DNA of 64,000 bases from Hirundichthys speculiger (taxonomy: Eukaryota > Chordata > Actinopteri > Beloniformes > Exocoetidae), in the NCBI GenBank assembly GCA_018398805.1, contig JAGFBZ010001254.1:2379001-2443000 (forward strand), read 5' to 3'. The position numbers and the translations under genes are program-made. Below, piece by piece: positions 11,127 to 24,857 of this stretch (its first letter is position 1; the number at the start of each line of letters is the position of its first letter). A model generated the notes under the pieces. That model was not told the origin of the DNA and made no database searches. It saw only the letters and a list, made by a program, of their open reading frames with translations.

Positions 11127-14100
11127 TATCAGCATCTACCTCCAGCAGCAAGATCACCACGACAATGGTCACATGTTGTAGAAATAAACACAGATGTTAA
11201 CATATTTGTCTTTTTTTTTCAGTGTCAGTGTTTTTATAACATGATTGGAATTAATGCTGGTTACCCCTTTTAATTTTTATTGCTTAGGGCCCCAACAGCC
11301 CTTATAATGACCACTGATTATCCTGGACACATTTCAATGCTTACAGTTTGCAGAAACAATACCCCCTTTTTTTATTTACAGTACGGGAGGTTTTGATAGC
11401 ATGATATGGGTATATTCTGTTAAAGTATTATCTTATTTCCTTGCTTAGTCAGAAACAGCCTAAACACATGTTGAGGTTTGAGTGGAATTATATGACACAA
11501 GCAAATGTCACCCAAATATGTGCCAGCAGGATATTCCTTCTGATTTATTGAAGAAAAAGAAAAACCCAAATCTGTCAGTCCTGTGGATTCTTGTGTCCTT
11601 AGGTGGATTCTATGAGACAGTGGCAGAATCAGGGTCTTCAGGCCTGTGTAGAACATCTCAATCTTTAGACCGGCTGGTCCTCTACAGTTAGTTGCAACTA
11701 CATTGCACACCGAAGGTGAAAAGCTTTGACAGAACAGAACGCTCTCCAGCCCAGATGTGTACAGTTTGCAGCAGCTGCAGAAATCCTAACACATCACAGA
11801 AGTCTATTCTCACAGGAACAGGCAGGCAGAAATGAGGCCGCTGTCTCCGCTCCCACCTTCAGAGAAGCTGATCGTTCCAGCTCATACTTGCTTGTGTCCC
11901 ACACGTTTGGGAAATTATTACATTTACTAAAAATGTGATGGCAAGCGTAGCAATTTGTTAATAAAGTAGCAAAGGGGAGAAAAAAGAAAACAGTATTGCG
12001 TTTTGTCACCTTGTCATTGTGGAAACCTTCGGAACATTAGATTACTATGGATGGGATTTCGTTTTCAAATTGAAATGCATAAACCTTGTTGATTTCATGC
12101 ATCCACAATTAGCTATAACCCTTGGATAAATAGTCTATTATTGTCAGATGGTGAGAGATAGTGTTTTGCCTCTGATTCCCAAATGAAACAGTGGAATGGA
12201 CCCTGTCTATCTCCTGGCATGACATTGCATTAACCTCCCACATACAGGAGATTCATCTGGAGATAAGCCTAGCATTATGGCGGCTTCTCTGCCTCTTTCC
12301 TTACGCCCCTATCTCTCTCCATCTCCCTTTATTGCCTCCCCTGTCTTCTCCATCCCTCGTTCTTCCCAGTTCAATTAACATTAATAGAGTTTGGGTGTGC
12401 TGTCTGTTCATCCTGACAGCCCACTGCCCGCATCAGACTATGTTGCAATTATGTTACAGCCAAGTGGTATCAGGGGCGCTCATGTCAAGGTGATCCCATG
12501 TGAGAAAACACCTGTGTTCTCTCTGACCTCCAACCAGTGGCGGTGTGAGCGGAGTTTCAGAGCTGACACTGTGTCTTGAATCAACCTCAGGTGCCTTCAG
12601 GCGAAACGTTGGTGCTCACAGACGGGTCTAGGCTGCTGCTTTAATGTGAAGGCTTCATAGAGATGTGGGCTGGTGCCCCAGAGGGAGGAAAAAAAAACAA
12701 AAAAGGAAAAAAGAAATAGTAGCTCAGGTGGTCTTAAGGAGCAGGTCGTCTTTCAGAGAATCAAGCCGTCATGCATGACTTACCTTAACCTTGAGATGTT
12801 ACCAGGGGCAAAGAGATTTGAGTTAACATTTCCTGTCATAATTCACCAGTAGAAAGAAAGAAAAAAAGGAAAAAAAAACCCTCAGTGTTGATGTATCCGT
12901 GGGCATACGTGCTGTGTATGCTAATCTGAGCCAGTAGAAACTGTTCAGTCTTTGTGTTCTGTTTTGCACAACATGTTTGGATTCAGTCATGGCTGGCAGT
13001 TTGAAGGCTTATTCGTTTTTATTGTCCTGATTGAGGCGTGGGTGTACATTTCACAACCTGCCCTTCAGTTTTATTTGCAGTTATTTTTAATCACTATTTT
13101 GAAGGTGTAATTTATGATTGCACAATCATAAAATGACACATTGCTAACAGTAGGCTCTAGATGTGACATGTTAAACAAAGAGATATCTGAAATAGCAAGA
13201 ACCTCAGTTATTATTAAAAATAGTTTTTTTTTTTTTTTTTTTTTTTCAATTATTTCACAGGCTCTTGCTGGGGCAGGGCCACAGAAGCACTGGAAGCCCC
13301 TAGACAAGCCCCTGACCTGTAGCCCATCTGTCCTTTGTCCAAGAATGACGTCCAGATTATATGTGTGTTGAAAGAATTTTGTCTATGCACAGTGAAAATA
13401 AATAAAAAGGTTGGGCATTTCTTTTTTTGGGATTTTTTTTTTCTTAATACATCAAATGTTCGAATAAGATACGGAATATATTTATACATTTGCAAAAAAA
13501 GGAACTATCTGCAAGGATGCTGGACAAACACTGGGCCCCTCTGTGAGAAACGGCCCATTGCTTAGAAAAATCTTAGATCTGTATGATTTTTTTCTATAAG
13601 GACACACAAGTAATATTCCTTGTTTTAAAATGATAAATGTTCATGTTTTTTAACAGTTACTGATTTGTCCACTCTTGTGGACATTGTGTAATCCTTTCAT
13701 AAACTTTATGAAAATTCCAAATAGTATTTTTGCCATCAAGTGTATTTACTCTTTTTCTTATGATAAAATCAGAAAGTTTAAAAACTGTTCAACATGTATT
13801 TTCTGTGTCATGCATAAATAATTCATGCAGTAATCATGATATTTCCATGTCTCTATTCCGCTGCATAGACCATGTGCTAACTGTTGATCATACGAAAAAA
13901 CATAGAGCCTTAGTTTGACTTAAAATGGAAAAAGATAAAGATGGGTAAAGTGAGAAATTCTTGGACCGTGAAACTGAGAAGGTGATCATGACATCTTATT
14001 TTCTTGACTCAAGACTCCCCGTTTCTATGTGAGCACTTTGTGGGAAAAGCAGCAGCAATTTCTTTTTTCAAGAGCCTCGAAAAAAGAAGATAAATGTGCT

Positions 14101-15919
14101 GAAGAAATAGTTGCAGAGGTTTTTGAAAGCAGGATCTCCCATTTGAGGCTCACATTTCAAAGAACTGCAGATGAGAGATAGTGTTAGAATGCTATCATTC
14201 TTTATTTCGGTGGTGTCATCTCCCAAAAACTGGGGATTTTTCTCTGGAATGTACAAAGATGGAAATTTGACTTTCAGATGAGCCACAGTGCTTCAACTCA
14301 TTTGATCTGGACTGACAATGCTTATGGCACAGACTCAGAGCAGCCGATGGTGAAAACATGTTCAGCCATGATGCGATGGTCATGTGACAAAGATAAAGAG
14401 AACAAATTAGGAGGGCAGGAAGACACAAATCAAAAATAATAGTGATGCATAATGTGCACACTGTGTAATCTTCAGAAAAAAAAAAAACACAGTTACTGTA
14501 CATCTAGAATAAAACCCTGTTCACCTAAATCCAAACCTCTAGTTGTCTGCTCAGACTTACATGATCTCATTAACCAGGTGAACTTCACAGCAGGAAACAC
14601 ATCCACATTTCAGTCAAGCACAGAAAAGCAAGTGTGAACCATATTTATAGCCACACATGACCCATAAACATCAGTAAGCCAATAAACTTGCTCTGCACAC
14701 ACACACAGAATATGTGTCCTGTATCTTTTTAATACCAGTTAAATGCACGAGTTAATGATGATGAAGAGCAGCTTCTCAACAGAAGATGCTGACTTTTAAA
14801 TTTTGGAGAAGTATTGATGATTCCATATGAAAATAGTTTATCCTATTGCAATGCCATAAGTTGAAATTTATTAGACAAGAGACCCTTTAAAATATATTAA
14901 ACATAAAACCAATGTCTTCTTTACAAGCAGTTTGCACCATAACTTGACAACTACTTGCTGTCACCGTAGTAACAGAGGCACACAGATATATAACACAATG
15001 CACTAGCAGACAAATATTTAACAGAGAGGCAACACTGTAACTCTCATATCAAGACACACAAATCTGCTGCGGTAAAAGAATTTCCCACACAGAAACACAC
15101 CGGGAAGCCTGACGCAGAGTGCGAGTCCCACTGATTACAAACGAGATAAAGCATCTCAGGCAGCTTTTGTTAGCCGGGTAAAAATTATCACGTTGCTCTT
15201 CCTCTCTTTATTTCTCACTGCCTTTTCCTCAAAAGTTGTTTGACTTCCTGTCTGGGTCTTAGCTGTCATTTAAACAGGAGCCTGAAGGCTTATCTGCATT
15301 CTGTCTTTACCTCCGACGGCTGCAAATTACAGAGGAAAAGGCACCACGGACCTTTTTTGAAAGTCTCACTTGCAACACTGTATGCTAAGCTGTTCAAGGA
15401 ACACTATTCAGAAAAGCATATTCAAAACAGTCCAAGTTATTTTTCTGCCCTTTATGCAGTAATCAAACCCCTTCTAAAAGAGATTACAAAGTGTAAAGAG
15501 TACACTCCCTGTCTTTTGCCCTCATCATTCATCTTTTGTCATACTATACATAAAGATCTGAGATCTGTAAGGGATTGGAACATGAACCATAGACTCAGAA
15601 ATCCATATCCATTATCGTTGCACGCATGCTTTTCATTTGTAGCACGGCTGAAGCCATATTGATTTACTTTCTGTTTCCCATCTTTGGAAGACGTGTTAAA
15701 GCATGTTTTCTCTCTTGCTGTGTTCAAATTCATCATGACTGAAACCACCTTTGGATAATGCCTATCAGTCATATGGTGATTATTACGATTGTCATTGGTA
15801 CAATGGACGTCCCATGTACCAAAAAAAGAGCGACTTTTTTCTATTTGGAATAAGAAAAAAAAAATCTTTAAATTTCGACTTGTTGACACAATTTTCTAAG
15901 ATCCTAATGAAATCTCTGT
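11127..15919. other. Non-genic stretch
   Basis: No supported gene or mobile element. Homopolymer A and T runs occur, for example the T run at 13226-13246. Open frames reach only 140 codons (15240-15662) and lack domain motifs. A pyrimidine-rich run near 12280-12370 is notable only for composition. Confidence 0.55.
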
Positions 15920-16215
15920 GGCTGTGTTTTGGTCAAAATAACACACGGAATAGTACAGTGCAGCAACTCGCTTTGATATTTTTACAGCTCTGCTTGCAGG
16001 GGGCGGAGCCAGCCACTCCACTCCACCTCCCTGTTTCCAGGGTGCTTCTTTTGAAGTTGGCGTTACAACTTCTCGTTACCCGCTGAACGCCCCAGCACAG
16101 GGAGTATGATGGGGAGTTGTGGGTGGAGGCAAAGATGGGGAAGATGGATAATTCTACTCTGATCTGTGTTTGTGATGTCACACTACCTTTCGAATTTGTC
16201 GAGCTAATGACATAT
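15920..16215. mobile_element. Non-autonomous DNA element (MITE-like), copy 2 of 3
   Basis: It carries gggggcggagcc at about 16000, then CTCCACCTCC, then cttcttttgaa, and ends near the core TTTGTGATGTCACA at about 16170. This is the same order as in the copy at 1300-1640. A stretch just to the left (gcagcaactcg...ttacagctctg) matches the left part of the third copy near 49040-49090. Neither terminus could be fixed. It is non-coding. Confidence 0.5.
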
Positions 16216-16774
16216 TTTTTTTGGGCCCAAACAAAGTGGCAGAATTATATAGTGACAGAGTTCTTTATTTGGTAGTCACATCAGACAATCAAATATAATT
16301 TTCTTTTTTCATTTTTCTTTTGTCACAATATGTTCCCTTTTAAACATGACAGACTATATGAGGAAAAATGCATCTAAAAGTAGAATTACGTGTATGGCTT
16401 GTTTACTCTTCACCTAAAACTCGCATATAAACTCGGTTATGGATTCTTCTATTAACTATCGTTAAACTGAATCTCTTCAGGTTTTCTCGTATGTTTGTGC
16501 TGCAAAGAGATTTGATAACAAATAATACTTTATTGATTTAAATCCACTCAATACGTGATTTATAATTCAGTATAAAGCCAACAGTACCTCTGCTGTAGCA
16601 GGGACCTCTACTCCATAAACTTCACCATAGCACCTCACTTACTGCAACAACTGTGATTGTTCTTCTTCATTTATATCCCACTACTATCTCTTCTCTCTTG
16701 TTTTTATGAAAGATAGAGTGACAGTGTGGGGTCCTGTCACTATACCTCTGATTGATCACGTGTCCTGGCTACTT

Positions 16775-16930
16775 GGCCAAGGGGATATCCCTTTGGCTGA
16801 CTGGTAAGCACACGTGACTTTCACCTGGGATCAAATCCCGCCCGGGCCCTCCGTAGTGTCCCTTGCCACAATAGCTTATCACAATGGCAGTAAAAAGTAT
16901 TGATGCTCAGCATTATCAGCTCCAAGTCCC
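16775..16930 (+). mobile_element. tRNA-like SINE relic
   Basis: The sequence TTTGGCTGACTGGTAAGC resembles an A box, and ggatcaaatcccgcc about 30 bases later resembles a B box. They are spaced as in a tRNA-derived RNA polymerase III promoter. A cloverleaf is only partly intact, so this is more likely a SINE head relic than a functional tRNA gene. The family is not identified, and the 3' limit is a guess. Confidence 0.45.
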
Positions 16931-18009
16931 ATACAGTAAGATGAGATATATTTGTTCCGTTGTTACGTCCGTTGCTCTGGCACTGCTAGTTACAACTATG
17001 CAGAAATTAACTCACACTGCCACCTAGTGTTTGGTGGTGTAAATGCAGAGCAAAATGAACAAAGCCAAGAACTACATATGTCCTATATTACATAGTTCCC
17101 TCTTAGGTAGAAACTATGTAAAAGAATAAATCAGCCTTTAATGTCCTAGTTTCGATGCAGAGTTGTGTGAAATATAATACTGTCATCTTTTAGCTCCTTA
17201 CCAGTTTTTACACATTTAATTTGATAAAGCCTTGTTTAAAGTGAGAAATGTGGCTGTGTTTAGCACATAAAAGCCTACTGAGTTAATTTTAAAAAATTGA
17301 CTGAAACACATATACTGATATTAAGACTAATGGGCATCCATTACCTGCACACAGAAAAAAAGAGTCTTTACAAAGTGTGTGCAGCTAATGGAAATGTAAG
17401 CCCTGTGAGGAAAGATGTGGAATCACTTGAAAATGCATCTCTTTGTGAAATGCTTGTCTGTGGAAGAAATGCAGTGACCTTGTTGCTCTGCTGTTGCCTT
17501 CCAACTGACATGCTTTTAATCAGACACAATAACGAATGATATTTGATGAAATTTGATGCTGATGAAATTATTCTCCCCTGTAGATCTTTATTAGCACATG
17601 AGCAACGCAGACAACCCTGTCCCTTTGTCCGCTGTGTAAAATAAAAGACTGATTGATGCCCAAGTCTTCAGGATACTGTAGCTCCACCATCATCTATGAT
17701 GGATGACCTACTCCCAATAGTCTCTGGTGTGGGGACAAGGCTTGAGTGACACAATCATAAAGCAGTCAATTAAATACACCTCCTCTGAGTGTCCTTCCAG
17801 GAGCCAGCTCATGTTTTCCTACCACTGTTCTCATTAAAGAGTAGCAGGAGCCTTAAAATGGATTTTTCAGAAAGCTTTCTGGCCTCTTAGAGATCAAAAT
17901 CCATGATTTTATTAACATAATATTAACAATGTTAACAAAATTTTACTGTGATTTTTTTTTAAAACATTTTTATTTATCTATTTTTATATGTACAATTTCA
18001 GTTCTAATG
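16931..18009. other. Non-genic stretch
   Basis: AT-rich sequence without a supported feature. Confidence 0.55.
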
Positions 18010-18870
18010 AAGCTGAGACATGGTGTAAATTATAAATAAAAATAAAATGAAATGATTCACAAAGAAATACAGAAAACGTGTCGAATGTTGAAAATGATAC
18101 ATTTGTGTAAAAAAAATATGAGCTCATTTTGAATTTGATGGCAGAAACACATCTCAAAAAGTTGGAAAAGAAAATGTTGGCAGATGTAGAGATGGGCAGC
18201 TTCATGAATACGTGTTCAGTAATTTCAGAATAATGTTCTTCAATGTTAAATTGCCAAGACTTTAAATAGCTCATGAGACAAAGCTCAAGATGTTCGTCGA
18301 AACTCACTGTCTAAGAACGCAGCTGTGGCATCCACAAAAGCAGGTTGAAGCTCTGTCATGCAAAGAGGAAACCATATGCTAGCATGATCCAGAAACCCTG
18401 CCATCTCTTCAGGGCCAAAGCTCACTTAAAATGGACCGAGGCTCAATGGAAAACCGTCCTGAGGTCAGAGGAATTGAATTATGAAATTTTCTTTGGAAAC
18501 CACGTCCTCTGAACCAAAGTGGACAGGGACCACTGAGCTTCTTGTCAGCGCTCAGTTCAAATGCCTGAATTTTTGATGATGTAAGTGTGCTTTAGTATCT
18601 CAGGAATGGGCTGTCTGCAGATCTGCAAAGGAACCATCAATGCTGAAAAGTATGTACGAGGTTTAGAGCCACATAGACAAGTCTTGTTCAAAGAAGGCCC
18701 TGCATCTTTCAGCAAGACAATACCTCATCACACACTGCATCCACTACATGGCTTCGCAGTAGAAGTCTGGATGCTGAACTGTCCTGCCTGCAGTGCAGAT
18801 CTTTGACCAGCTAAAATACTTTGCCCTATTACTAAATTTAAAATACACAATACAAAAAAACTCTTATTCC
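18010..18870 (+). mobile_element. Tc1-like transposon relic, second lineage
   Basis: The left part (about 18010-18180) contains gtgtaaattataaataaaaa, then catttgtg...gagctcattttgaatttgatggcag, which resembles the terminal region of a widespread fish Tc1-like family. From about 18280 a decayed transposase follows, with CATCCACAAAAGCAGGTT and GGGCCAAAGCTCACTTAAAATGGAC segments. At 18585-18806 it is still readable as GTINAEKYVRGLE, then LFKEGPASF and VWMLNCPACSADL. These correspond to the WGC...INAE, LFQ-G-P and LNWPACSPDL blocks of Tc1 transposases. The catalytic QDN block is shifted in frame (CAGCAAGACAATACC at 18710). No right inverted repeat was found, so the 3' end is lost. Confidence 0.75.
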
Positions 18871-21085
18871 AACAAACAGGTGGCAACTTCTGAATCTGTA
18901 GATGATGGCAAAGGTCTACAATAAGAGTCGGGAGCACAACATTTTTAACGTGACCTTCAGAGGAGCAAAATTGTATTTATATTGAAATGCAGCGGTGAAG
19001 CCCGTAATCTGAACAGGTAGGTCGTTAGAGGCAGACTGGATAATTGCTTCCTCTGAACTTTCTTCTGTCTCTGCACCTAAATTTTTTGAGTCACCATGCG
19101 CAGCTCAGACAAGCTCAACATCTCAAATGGCATCCAGCCCTGCTTATCCTCTTACAGCCATACTGGTGAGGCATAAAGGTTTTAATTAGTTCACCACAGC
19201 ACCTGTAATATCAGTGTGTCAGTGTGTCTGGTCCCCTAACAAGTAATCCACACTCATATTGTGATTTGCTTTGTCACTAACTAGTTAAATGTGCTCTTGG
19301 CTGCCTGCTACATAGCCCTCGTCTTGTTTGTCTTTGACAAGAAAACACTTTTCTTCACACTGGTTGTTAGGCAGTGAGTACCCAACTTGTCAGATCCCAT
19401 CACGAGCATTTGATTTGAGCCACATCGACCCTGATTGCAACGCTGGGTGAAGCAACCTCGTTCAGCAGAAGAGGACACAGCTCTATTTTCTGCCAAAACC
19501 ACAGCCTCTGGTCTTTTGAATGTGAGCAGGTCAATACAGTCATTGCACACAGCTGCATATGCCCCTGGCATGATTCTTGCCCAGCTGAATTGATTCAGGC
19601 TCTGTTTATCTCATTAGGTTGTAGCATGTAATCAATCACACAGGGGCATTCATTTCAGGCCTCCAACCCACCTCGAAATATAACTCAACTCCTCTCTACG
19701 GTGTGAACATTATTCTGTCTACAGTTACGCTCAGCGATGATGCTACAGTGAGCAGCTTGTAACTGAGTACAACCTCTTGGCGTTCAATCAAAACGGTGCT
19801 GTTCCAATATCACCAAGTGACTTGGTGACCACGCAACCAGGGGACAGGAGACGGATACGCATGTCAGAGAGACAGAGGCTTATAACAACAGAGAACATAA
19901 AAATGGCTCGATCCTGCTCACAGAGATAATTATCAAGGTGCTCACTGTGTCTGTATTTTTTTACAGCTTCAGAGATGTGTTTTTATGCTGTCTTTTATTG
20001 TGTTTCATTTCCAAAGGCTTGGGGTAACATTTACTATTTTGTGTCTAAATTTCAACAGTCATCCCTGGTCAAGGACAGGATTAAAAAAAAAAAAAAAAGG
20101 ATCACAAGCAGTTTAGGTTAATTTCAAATGTTCTGCAGATACTGGTTATGTCAGGCCGACAGATGTTAGAGTACAGTATACCATCAAGCTGTGGCTTATT
20201 ACAGCTGGGCTCTGCCTAAGGCTGGAGTCGCTTCCATCACTGCACGGTACTTTTGACAGACCCCTCCATCACAGATGTGCGTCACCAAGAGGCACAAACA
20301 ATTATTACGCTGTCTTAGATACCTGGATGGCATTTAATATAACTACCACTTTATCCACTCAGCAGCAGTTCACAGGGATAATTTACCACTAGTATGTCTG
20401 GCAATATACATTTGCTCTGTTTCCTTTGTACTCCATGGAGATGAGGTAGACATAAACAAGTCGTTCCCCTGAGTCTTTCAGGGGAACAAAAGGACGAAAA
20501 TGCTGACTTTTTCTTTTTCTTTTATTGAAACCCTCTCGCATCATTTTGAGAAAAGACAGCATAATAGGTCCCTCAGTGCACTGCTCCGTTGATCTCTCAA
20601 AAGAACAAGCCGACAAGCGATTCAAAAATCACCTGTGTCACAGAGAAATGACTGTTCTTGACACTCAATGATGGTGATTGTGTTTTCAGCTACTGATGTG
20701 TCTGTAGTAATGGATGCGTCAGTGTAAAAGACGGTACCAGAATTTCAACAAACTGGTCCATTTTTGTCAAAAATAGTAAGCACATCCATCATTAATTCCA
20801 GCTTCCATGTCTTTCTATATTTTCCTTTCATCTTTCACTGGAGTGAAGTGTATTTGCATCACAAACATACCGTAAACTAAGCCCGAGAGCAGCTCAGTGA
20901 AGAACCAGGATCTGTCTTTCAAAATGAACACTGGACACTGATTTTGCTTTGATATCATCCATATATGTGTTCAGCATCATCTATGAAGTCAGTGCACAGC
21001 GCTGGTTCATAAATGTTTAGCTACGAGAACACCTTTATGCGTTTCCTGTAATAATATATTTTTTAATGTTCTAATCTTACTGTAT
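18871..21085. other. Non-genic stretch
   Basis: No gene seen. A near-perfect 19-bp palindrome (TCACCAAGT, one centre base, ACTTGGTGA) lies at 19810-19828. An A run occupies 20082-20098. Confidence 0.55.
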
Positions 21086-21417
21086 ATCCATCCATCCATT
21101 ATCTATACCCGCTTAATCCTCTGCAGGGTCACAGGGATCTGCTGGAGTCTATCCCAGCTCTCTTCTGGTGAAAGGCAGGGGTACACCCTGGACAGGTCAC
21201 CAGTCCATCACAGGGCCGCATGTAGATGAACAACCACTCACACTCACAATCACTCCTACGGGTAATTTAGAGGAAGCCAGAGTACCCGGAGAAAACCCAG
21301 GCAAGCACGGGGAGAACATGCAAACTCCACACCGAAAGGCCCCTGCCGAGGTTCAGACCAAGAACCTTCTTGCTGTGAAGGCAACAGTGCTGACTACCAA
21401 CCCACCGTGCTGCCCCT
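21086..21417 (-). mobile_element. tRNA-derived SINE with TCCA tail
   Basis: On the minus strand the element begins near 21417 with ggggcagcacggtgggttgg, which holds an A-box-like segment. A B-box-like ggtctgaacctcgg follows, then the body with tggagtttgcatgttctcc and gtgatggactggtgacctg, and it ends in ataatggatggatggata at 21086-21100. This architecture (tRNA-like head, conserved body, short GGAT-repeat tail borrowed from an RTE-type LINE) is one of the commonest fish SINE types. The plus-strand open frame across it (21168-21512) is not a gene. Confidence 0.8.
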
Positions 21418-24400
21418 TACTGTATACCATTACAGCATTTTTCATCAATTTTCAGCTAAAAGGCTCCATTTCACCCTCATTTTTTTGGTTTTGTTGCAGA
21501 TGCTGTGAATGAACCACAGGAACAGCCATTATGTGAAGGTCCTCCATGATGATGTCACCAAGCCCAGGAATAAAGGCCAAATGACAAAGCAGTTCAGGGG
21601 CCGAGTCCACTTTGTTGTGGACTGTGAGCTTTATAATTACAAGCTTTATAACACAGTGAAAAGGGGAAAAAAAAAAGAAAATATAGATATTATGACCTCT
21701 TCAAAGTCCCCTCTCATTCAGAACACGCCAATCTTCTTTGGTATAGAAACTCTATTTAAATAATTATGGGCATGAACAGTCTAAGCTCTTTATTTCGTGT
21801 CTGTAGTTTTGAGTTTGTTCAAGGTAATTAATTTCTGCCGCTGAGAAGCTTAGCAAATAAATGCAGGTGCAAGGCACGTCAGACTTGCTGCTCACTGCTC
21901 TTATTAAACTATTTATTAAAGCCTAAGGCAGAGGCCCTAAATGTGCACACAAGATGCTCCAAGGCATTGGCTTGTCCTTTCAATCGTTTGAGTTTAAGTC
22001 GATTGCGAAAATGAGCTAGATTTTTTTTATTTTTTACATTCACACACAACATATAACATCAAAGAGGCCTGTTGCCCTAAGGTGCATAACAGACCTAAAA
22101 AGAAATTATGTAAATGCAATAAAATTCACTGGACTTGTTTTTTTAGAATTTAATGAAGGAAGCAGTGACAGTCTATGATTCAGAGATGCAACTCCGTGAG
22201 TGAGATGTAATTGGCACCTCCTGCTTCTGAAATGTCACGCAGGCAACAGCAAGAACAAATAACAACGGGCTTTATAGGAGAAGGCCTGTCATCTTTCACA
22301 CCTCGGCAAGCTGCAAAGACACTGTACAAGAAATTTTGCACATTAATTACCAAACACTTCTGCCGTAAACTCTCCTGCAGGTGTTTGCATTTATGAATAT
22401 GTACTTCTTGTAATTTTAATATTTGGCAAAAGATGGAATGCAAGATGACCCACTACAGCAGTGAAATATAATGCATTATTTGCTTTTGCAAGTGTTGTTG
22501 GTCTGCAGAAGGAAATGTACCACCGAGACGTTAAATGTATATGTAATTTAGAGCAACTCCACTCAGGAGTATTTATCTTCACTCCTTTATAACAGTCAAC
22601 CGCTGCCTACATTTCCTACAGTAACTCCAAATAAGAAAACCAGACAGCCCTGTGTGCAGCGTGCGCCAATCCTATTTCATACTGTGTAAAGAGGATGTTT
22701 GCTTCATGGCAGAAAATGACTTCCACACATTCAGCATTGATGGATTAAAAAAAAAAATGTCATGGTTTTAATAATGTTTTATAGGGTTGATTAGTAAATC
22801 AGATTGGTCTCAGATGGAGGGAATCATTTAAAAATGAAAGATATAATGCACCAACCTTGGCATTTCTTCACATTTTGTACTGACTCGGTATTTGCAAAGG
22901 TACAGAACTGCAAGTTGTAAAACAATCCTGAACTGAGATGCAAATGCCGACTCACATGCACAGCCACAGCCCCGACGAGTCAATTAGCGTATCAGAGCTT
23001 AAAACCAAATAATCGAAGTGGAACGGAATTGGCTCATGAACAACATAAGTTTACACTGTAGCTAATCATGGCGTTGCTGCTTGTGCCTAAAGTTTTACCA
23101 ACAGTGCAAATTGTTTAAATCTTAATGAATGTGGCCCCTCTGTCCAGCCATTTTAAATGCCTGGTTGGTGCCTTCAACAATTCACTGGGTTTGTAGCAAT
23201 AAACCCCATTCAGTAACCTCAGCGTACACATGACATGTCATCATCTGAGCCTTCCCATCCAGCCTGGAGCCATAATTTATGTCTGACAAACACCCTGTTT
23301 GTTAATAACACCAGAGATTAAGATCAGCACAAAATGAGATTGCTTCTGTTGATGAATTCATACGCCTGGCAGCATCATTAGCGCAAACAATGGATTCTCA
23401 AAACACACCAAAGCCTTGCTTAATAATGAGCAAGATGTTTTCTGTAGATTGCATAACAAGTCGGGTTTTGCACCATACATCATAAAAAGAATAGGAGGCA
23501 AAGGGCTTAGCTATCAAGTCTTCAAATGTGATTTTTCACCTTCAAAGGGGATCACAAATTCACCCGCAGAAGATAACACGACTTCAGCGCAGTCCTCCTA
23601 CGGGAGAAATATGAGAACGACCAAAGACGACCCACTGAAGGACGCTGGTAGACATGTCAGCTTGTTATAAATATACTCCAGCATCTCTATTTCGCTCTAC
23701 AGAGTCAAGTTTACTGAGTCCGGTTTCATCCTATGGCACTGTGCGCTGCTGTTTTGTCAGGAATGCTTGGCGTCATGAATCACCACAGAGGGCATGCTTC
23801 AGAATCACCTTTCAACCAGCTGGATAAACAACATGAAATAGTGTTTTTTCAAGGCAATAATCCAACAAACAGAGTTAATGTGGGGAAGCTGTGTATTTTC
23901 CAGAGCAAGTGCCTCTTTTAGCTCTTATTGCCTGTGCTTGAGGAACGTGTTAATGTACATTTTGTGACTTGTTCTTAACAAATAAAGAAAGGAGCAAGAG
24001 CAAAGACAAATAAAAACCAAACTGGTCTCCAAATCAGGTGTCATCATTTAAAGTCTGTTCTTCAAGCCGATCCTGTTTCTTGCTTATAAGATGTTGTTGT
24101 TTTTTGTAGCTGTCAGTGACTAATATTGCCATAGCTGAGTCATCGTTGCACAGGTACCAGCATACGCCTTGTGTTTAAGCTTAAAATGCCACTTTCTTTA
24201 AAAAAAAATATCGATTTGACAGCCTTGATGGATGCTGACTTGCAAAAAAACAATTTGTGTTTGATGAGCAATGTGAGAAGGCTCTGAATATGAGTCATGT
24301 CGCAAAAAAGGATAGTGTACATTGCGTATTCACGTCTCTCATGTTACTGTAGTTTTTAATCTTTTTTGGTTTACTGTGGGTAAAATAGACTCTTGTCTAT

Positions 24401-24443
24401 AAAATGCTATTGTCTGATAATACCGTTGTCTCAGTGTTTCTGC
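21418..24443. other. Non-genic stretch with possible conserved non-coding sequence
   Basis: No gene or repeat was recognised. The section 22940-23420 has a more even, complex composition with several TAAT/ATTA-type and GATTA motifs and few homopolymer runs. This is why it is flagged as a possible regulatory region in the findings. Confidence 0.45.
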
Positions 24444-24857
24444 TTAAAGGTCGGGTAGGTGATCTTTGAAAAAACGGTTCCAGCAATCCAACTCAAGTGA
24501 GATTTTGAAAATATACACTCCCTCCCTCCTCCCAAAGGCTCCGCCTCCTCCTCTTCAGCCCACCCCTCGAAACCACACCTTCACACGATTCATGACTACA
24601 TGAACCGCAGGGAGGGAGGGAGGGGTGGGTGGGAGTGCATTGATATTTGATGGACGTATTAGGCAGCCAATAAAAGTAATGATGATCACAATTTTGATTG
24701 GTCAGAGTTTTCTCTGATTATACCCTCTAGACTGGACCAAAACGTTTCATTTTTTTTGCAAACATTTTATTTCAGTGGGTGCAATGGGAATGTGAAAAGG
24801 TTTTCAGGCAATATTGTAAAAAGTGCTGCAAAAAAAGAACACCTACCCCACCTTTAA
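24444..24857. mobile_element. TTAA-flanked MITE (piggyBac-like ends)
   Basis: The element runs from TTAA+AGGTCGGGTAGGTG at 24444 to CACCTACCCCACCT+TTAA at 24857. These are inverted termini of 14 bases with one mismatch, and each is bordered by TTAA. TTAA duplication is the hallmark of piggyBac-type transposition. The roughly 400-bp interior is non-coding, with a GGAGGGAGG-rich centre and a complementary CCCTCCCTCC segment that could pair with it. Inference: a non-autonomous element mobilised by a piggyBac-type transposase located elsewhere. Confidence 0.75.

Noticed and set aside
16790..16860. A functional tRNA gene
   Set aside because: A- and B-box-like motifs are present, but the stems do not close into a complete cloverleaf. 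A SINE relic is more likely.
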